Shown here: positions 5,020 through 6,678 of the stretch, piece by piece
Layout: each line of letters opens with the position of its first letter
Position numbering within the stretch: position 1 is the stretch's first letter
Source of the DNA: Solirubrobacteraceae bacterium
Lineage (GTDB): Bacteria > Actinomycetota > Thermoleophilia > Solirubrobacterales > Solirubrobacteraceae
Length of the DNA: 6,678 nt
Assembly: GCA_030038955.1 (NCBI GenBank)
Contig: JASHQV010000036.1
Span: 1-6,678 of the forward strand
Direction of reading: 5' to 3'
Program-made: the position numbers and the translations under genes
Notes under the pieces: model-generated
Database searches by the model: none
What the model was told of the DNA's origin: nothing
The model's input: only the letters and a program-made list of their open reading frames with translations

Positions 5020-6129
5020 ATGGCAAAGATGATCTCGTTCGCCCGCGGGGCGCCGTCCCTGGACATCATCGATGTGGACGGTCTGCGGGCTGCCGCCGAC
5101 GCGGCATTCCAGAAGGATCCCGGGGGATTGACCGCCTACGGCAGCGGCGTCGGGTATGTGCCGCTGCGTGACTGGATCGCCGAGCAGCACGGCGTTCCCG
5201 CCGAGCGGGTGCTGGTCACGAACGGCTCGATGCAGGCCGACGCGTTTCTGTTCGACGCGCTCGTCGGGCGCGGCGACACGGTCGTCGTCGAGCGCCCCAC
5301 CTACGACCGCACGCTGCTGTCGCTGCGCAGCCGCGGCGCCGACGTGCGGATGGTCGAGCTCGAGCACGACGGGCTCGACGTGCTCGCGCTCGAGCGGGTG
5401 CTGAAGGCGGGCGCGCAGCCGAAGCTCGCCCACATCATCCCGAACTTCCAGAACCCGGCCGGGTACACGCTGTCGCTGGCCAAGCGCGAGCGGCTGCTGG
5501 AGCTCGCCCGCGAGCACGACTTCACCGTGTTCGAGGACGACCCGTACGTGGACCTGCGGTTCGCCGGCGAGCCGGCACCGACGATGGTGTCGCTCGATCC
5601 CGAGCGAGTGGTCTATGCCTCCTCGTTCTCGAAGACGGTGTGCCCCGGGATCCGGGTCGGCTACCTGGTCGCGCCGGCCGAGCTGATCGCGCGGATTCAG
5701 AAGCTCGCGGTCGGGGCCTACATCTCGCCGAACATGGTGGCCGAGGGGATCGTCAACGAGTTCTGCCGCTCGGGTGCGCTGGCGCGCTCGATCGAGACCG
5801 TCAAGGCCGCCCTCGCCGAGCGCGCGCGGACGCTGTGCGAGTGCCTCGAGCGCGAGTTGCCGGACGCCCGCTTCGTGGCGCCACAGGGAGGTTACTTCCT
5901 GTGGGTGGACCTCCCGCGCAGCACCGACGTGGGTGCGCTGTTCGAGGCGGCGGCGACGCGGGGAGTCCAGTTCGTCAAGGGCTCTGACTTCATGCTCGAC
6001 GGCGGTGAGGCGAGTCTGCGCCTCGCCTACGCCGGAGTCACGGAGGCGGAGATCGAGGAGGGCGTTGGGCGCCTGGCCGAGGCCTACCAAGAGATCGCCG
6101 GCGGCGTGCCGGTGAACGCAGCTCGGTGA
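5020..6129 (+). CDS. PLP-dependent aminotransferase, class I/II (fold type I, LysN/MocR-domain-like)
   Basis: Predicted 369-residue enzyme that moves an amino group between an amino acid and a 2-oxoacid with pyridoxal 5'-phosphate. Family marks in order: ISFARGAPS (5-13), LTAYGSGVGYVPLRDWIA (37-54), VTNGSMQA (67-74, phosphate-binding loop), PNFQNPAGYT with Asn145 (141-150), and EDDPY with the cofactor-binding acidic residue and Tyr176 (172-176). SSFSKTVCPGIRVGY (201-215) holds the Schiff-base Lys205, and Arg334 in SLRLAYAG should bind the substrate carboxylate. The pattern resembles 2-aminoadipate, aromatic or branched-chain aminotransferases related to the MocR catalytic domain, but there is no N-terminal DNA-binding domain. 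The amino acid used cannot be read from sequence. ATG 5020 is chosen; ATG 5029 would lose three residues. It lies 10 nt after sucD, and its stop overlaps the next start. Confidence 0.92.
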   Translation: MAKMISFARGAPSLDIIDVDGLRAAADAAFQKDPGGLTAYGSGVGYVPLRDWIAEQHGVPAERVLVTNGSMQADAFLFDALVGRGDTVVVERPTYDRTLLSLRSRGADVRMVELEHDGLDVLALERVLKAGAQPKLAHIIPNFQNPAGYTLSLAKRERLLELAREHDFTVFEDDPYVDLRFAGEPAPTMVSLDPERVVYASSFSKTVCPGIRVGYLVAPAELIARIQKLAVGAYISPNMVAEGIVNEFCRSGALARSIETVKAALAERARTLCECLERELPDARFVAPQGGYFLWVDLPRSTDVGALFEAAATRGVQFVKGSDFMLDGGEASLRLAYAGVTEAEIEEGVGRLAEAYQEIAGGVPVNAAR

Positions 6130-6678
6130 GGTCCGACGAGTACGCCGCGGCCGGCGATCTCGCGGGCCGCGGGTACGGCTCGATCGTCTCCCAGATCCAC
6201 GAGACGCATGCGGCGATCGCCGCCCGCGTGTTCGGCTCGCTGGGGAGTGAGGCGCGGCCGATCGAGCTCGCCCACGACGCGATCGCCGGGCTTGCGTACG
6301 GCTCGACGGCCGCGTTCGGCCGGACGCTGATCCAAGTCGCCGGCCAGGGCGTCGGGCTGGCCCAGCCCGACGATGCCGGGTCGCTCGAGCGCTCACCTGT
6401 CGGTCGCGTCGCGAAGGGCGCGCTCAACGGCTTCTACGGCGATCTGCTGTCGGCCGAGCGCAACTCGCTGGCGCTCGAGATGGCGGTGCGCGTCGGCGGG
6501 TGCGATCTCCCGACGGCGCCGGCGGACGTGGCGGCCGCGTTCTCCGAGGCCAGCGGCCGTCTGGTCGTGTTCGTGCACGGGCTCTGCGAGACCGAGGACG
6601 CCTGGCGGCTGGTTGCCCGCGGCGGCGTGGGCGGCCGCGGCGCCGGTGCGCCGCGGCCGCCCACATACGGCGAGCGGC
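6126..6678 (+). CDS. Alpha/beta hydrolase (esterase/lipase-like), N-terminal part (3' truncated)
   Basis: An open frame begins with GTG 6126-6128, overlapping the aminotransferase TGA, and runs without a stop to the window edge (184 residues seen). The motif LVVFVHGLCETEDAW (146-160) is the first core strand and the HG oxyanion loop (His151-Gly152) of an alpha/beta hydrolase; the catalytic Ser, Asp and His would lie beyond the window. It is preceded by about 145 residues, mostly Ala/Gly-rich and helical in character, including a GLAYGSTAAFGRTL stretch (55-68) and VAKGALNGFYGDLL (95-108). This layout is what I recall from actinobacterial esterase/lipase-like proteins distantly like PGAP1-type acyl hydrolases. 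A Gly/Arg/Pro-rich insert (about 165-179) follows the HG loop and is encoded by a perfect inverted repeat. The substrate is unknown. Overlap with the aminotransferase suggests co-translation. Confidence 0.75.
   Translation, partial: MRSDEYAAAGDLAGRGYGSIVSQIHETHAAIAARVFGSLGSEARPIELAHDAIAGLAYGSTAAFGRTLIQVAGQGVGLAQPDDAGSLERSPVGRVAKGALNGFYGDLLSAERNSLALEMAVRVGGCDLPTAPADVAAAFSEASGRLVVFVHGLCETEDAWRLVARGGVGGRGAGAPRPPTYGER
6627..6664. repeat. Perfect 17-bp inverted repeat with 4-nt loop inside the hydrolase gene
   Basis: The left arm at 6627-6643 starts GTGGGCGGCC, and its exact reverse complement occupies 6648-6664, with CGGT between. Nearly all bases are G or C, so the hairpin would be very stable. 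It encodes the low-complexity residues VGGRGAGAPRPPT just after the HG motif of the alpha/beta hydrolase. Confidence 0.9.

Noticed and set aside
3240..5069. 609-residue minus-strand frame opposite sucC and sucD
   Set aside because: It is a shadow of two unmistakable genes, with repetitive composition and no domain.
4837..6396. 519-residue minus-strand frame opposite the aminotransferase and hydrolase
   Set aside because: It is antisense to a gene with a full set of PLP-enzyme motifs, and its own translation shows no family signature.

Overview
The window is very GC-rich, with strong G/C preference at third codon positions. It carries a small set of complete housekeeping or metabolic genes with little spacing, and no tRNA, rRNA, transposase or CRISPR array was seen. 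The protein types and several start codons lying 7-10 nt after a TANNNT hexamer with no Shine-Dalgarno sequence suggest a high-GC actinobacterium, perhaps of the Thermoleophilia/Solirubrobacterales kind. That placement is inference from sequence character, not a database result.

Layout, left to right. (1) 1-345 (+) is the 3' end of a biotin-dependent carboxylase alpha chain or biotin carrier protein, with the EAMKMEN biotinylation site. (2) 346-580 is non-coding and holds four copies of a 17-nt unit in strictly alternating orientation (376-491), able to fold into stem-loops; this is the most unusual feature here. (3) 581-1513 (-) is a metallo-beta-lactamase-fold hydrolase with one altered metal ligand and an in-frame repeat insert. 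(4) 1541-2170 (+) is a PPOX-type FMN flavoprotein, divergent from (3) across only 27 bp. (5) 2184-2882 (-) is a HAD-family hydrolase, convergent with (4). (6) 2941-4128 and 4125-5009 (+) are sucC and sucD, both subunits of ADP-forming succinyl-CoA synthetase, overlapping by 4 bp. (7) 5020-6129 (+) is a fold-type I PLP aminotransferase. (8) 6126-6678 (+) is the N-terminal part of an alpha/beta hydrolase, running off the window and containing a perfect 17-bp inverted repeat.

The genes sucC, sucD, the aminotransferase and the hydrolase lie head to tail with overlaps or a 10-nt gap, so they could be one transcription unit, though a promoter-like hexamer also precedes the aminotransferase. SucCD makes ATP from succinyl-CoA in the TCA cycle. 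A propionyl-CoA carboxylase role for the first gene would feed the same metabolite pool through methylmalonyl-CoA, but the fragment does not show its substrate. The left half consists of single genes of unknown substrate in alternating orientation. No defence, secretion or mobile system was recognised; the novelty candidates are the repeat cluster, the intragenic hairpin, the modified MBL protein and the compact leaderless-type promoters.
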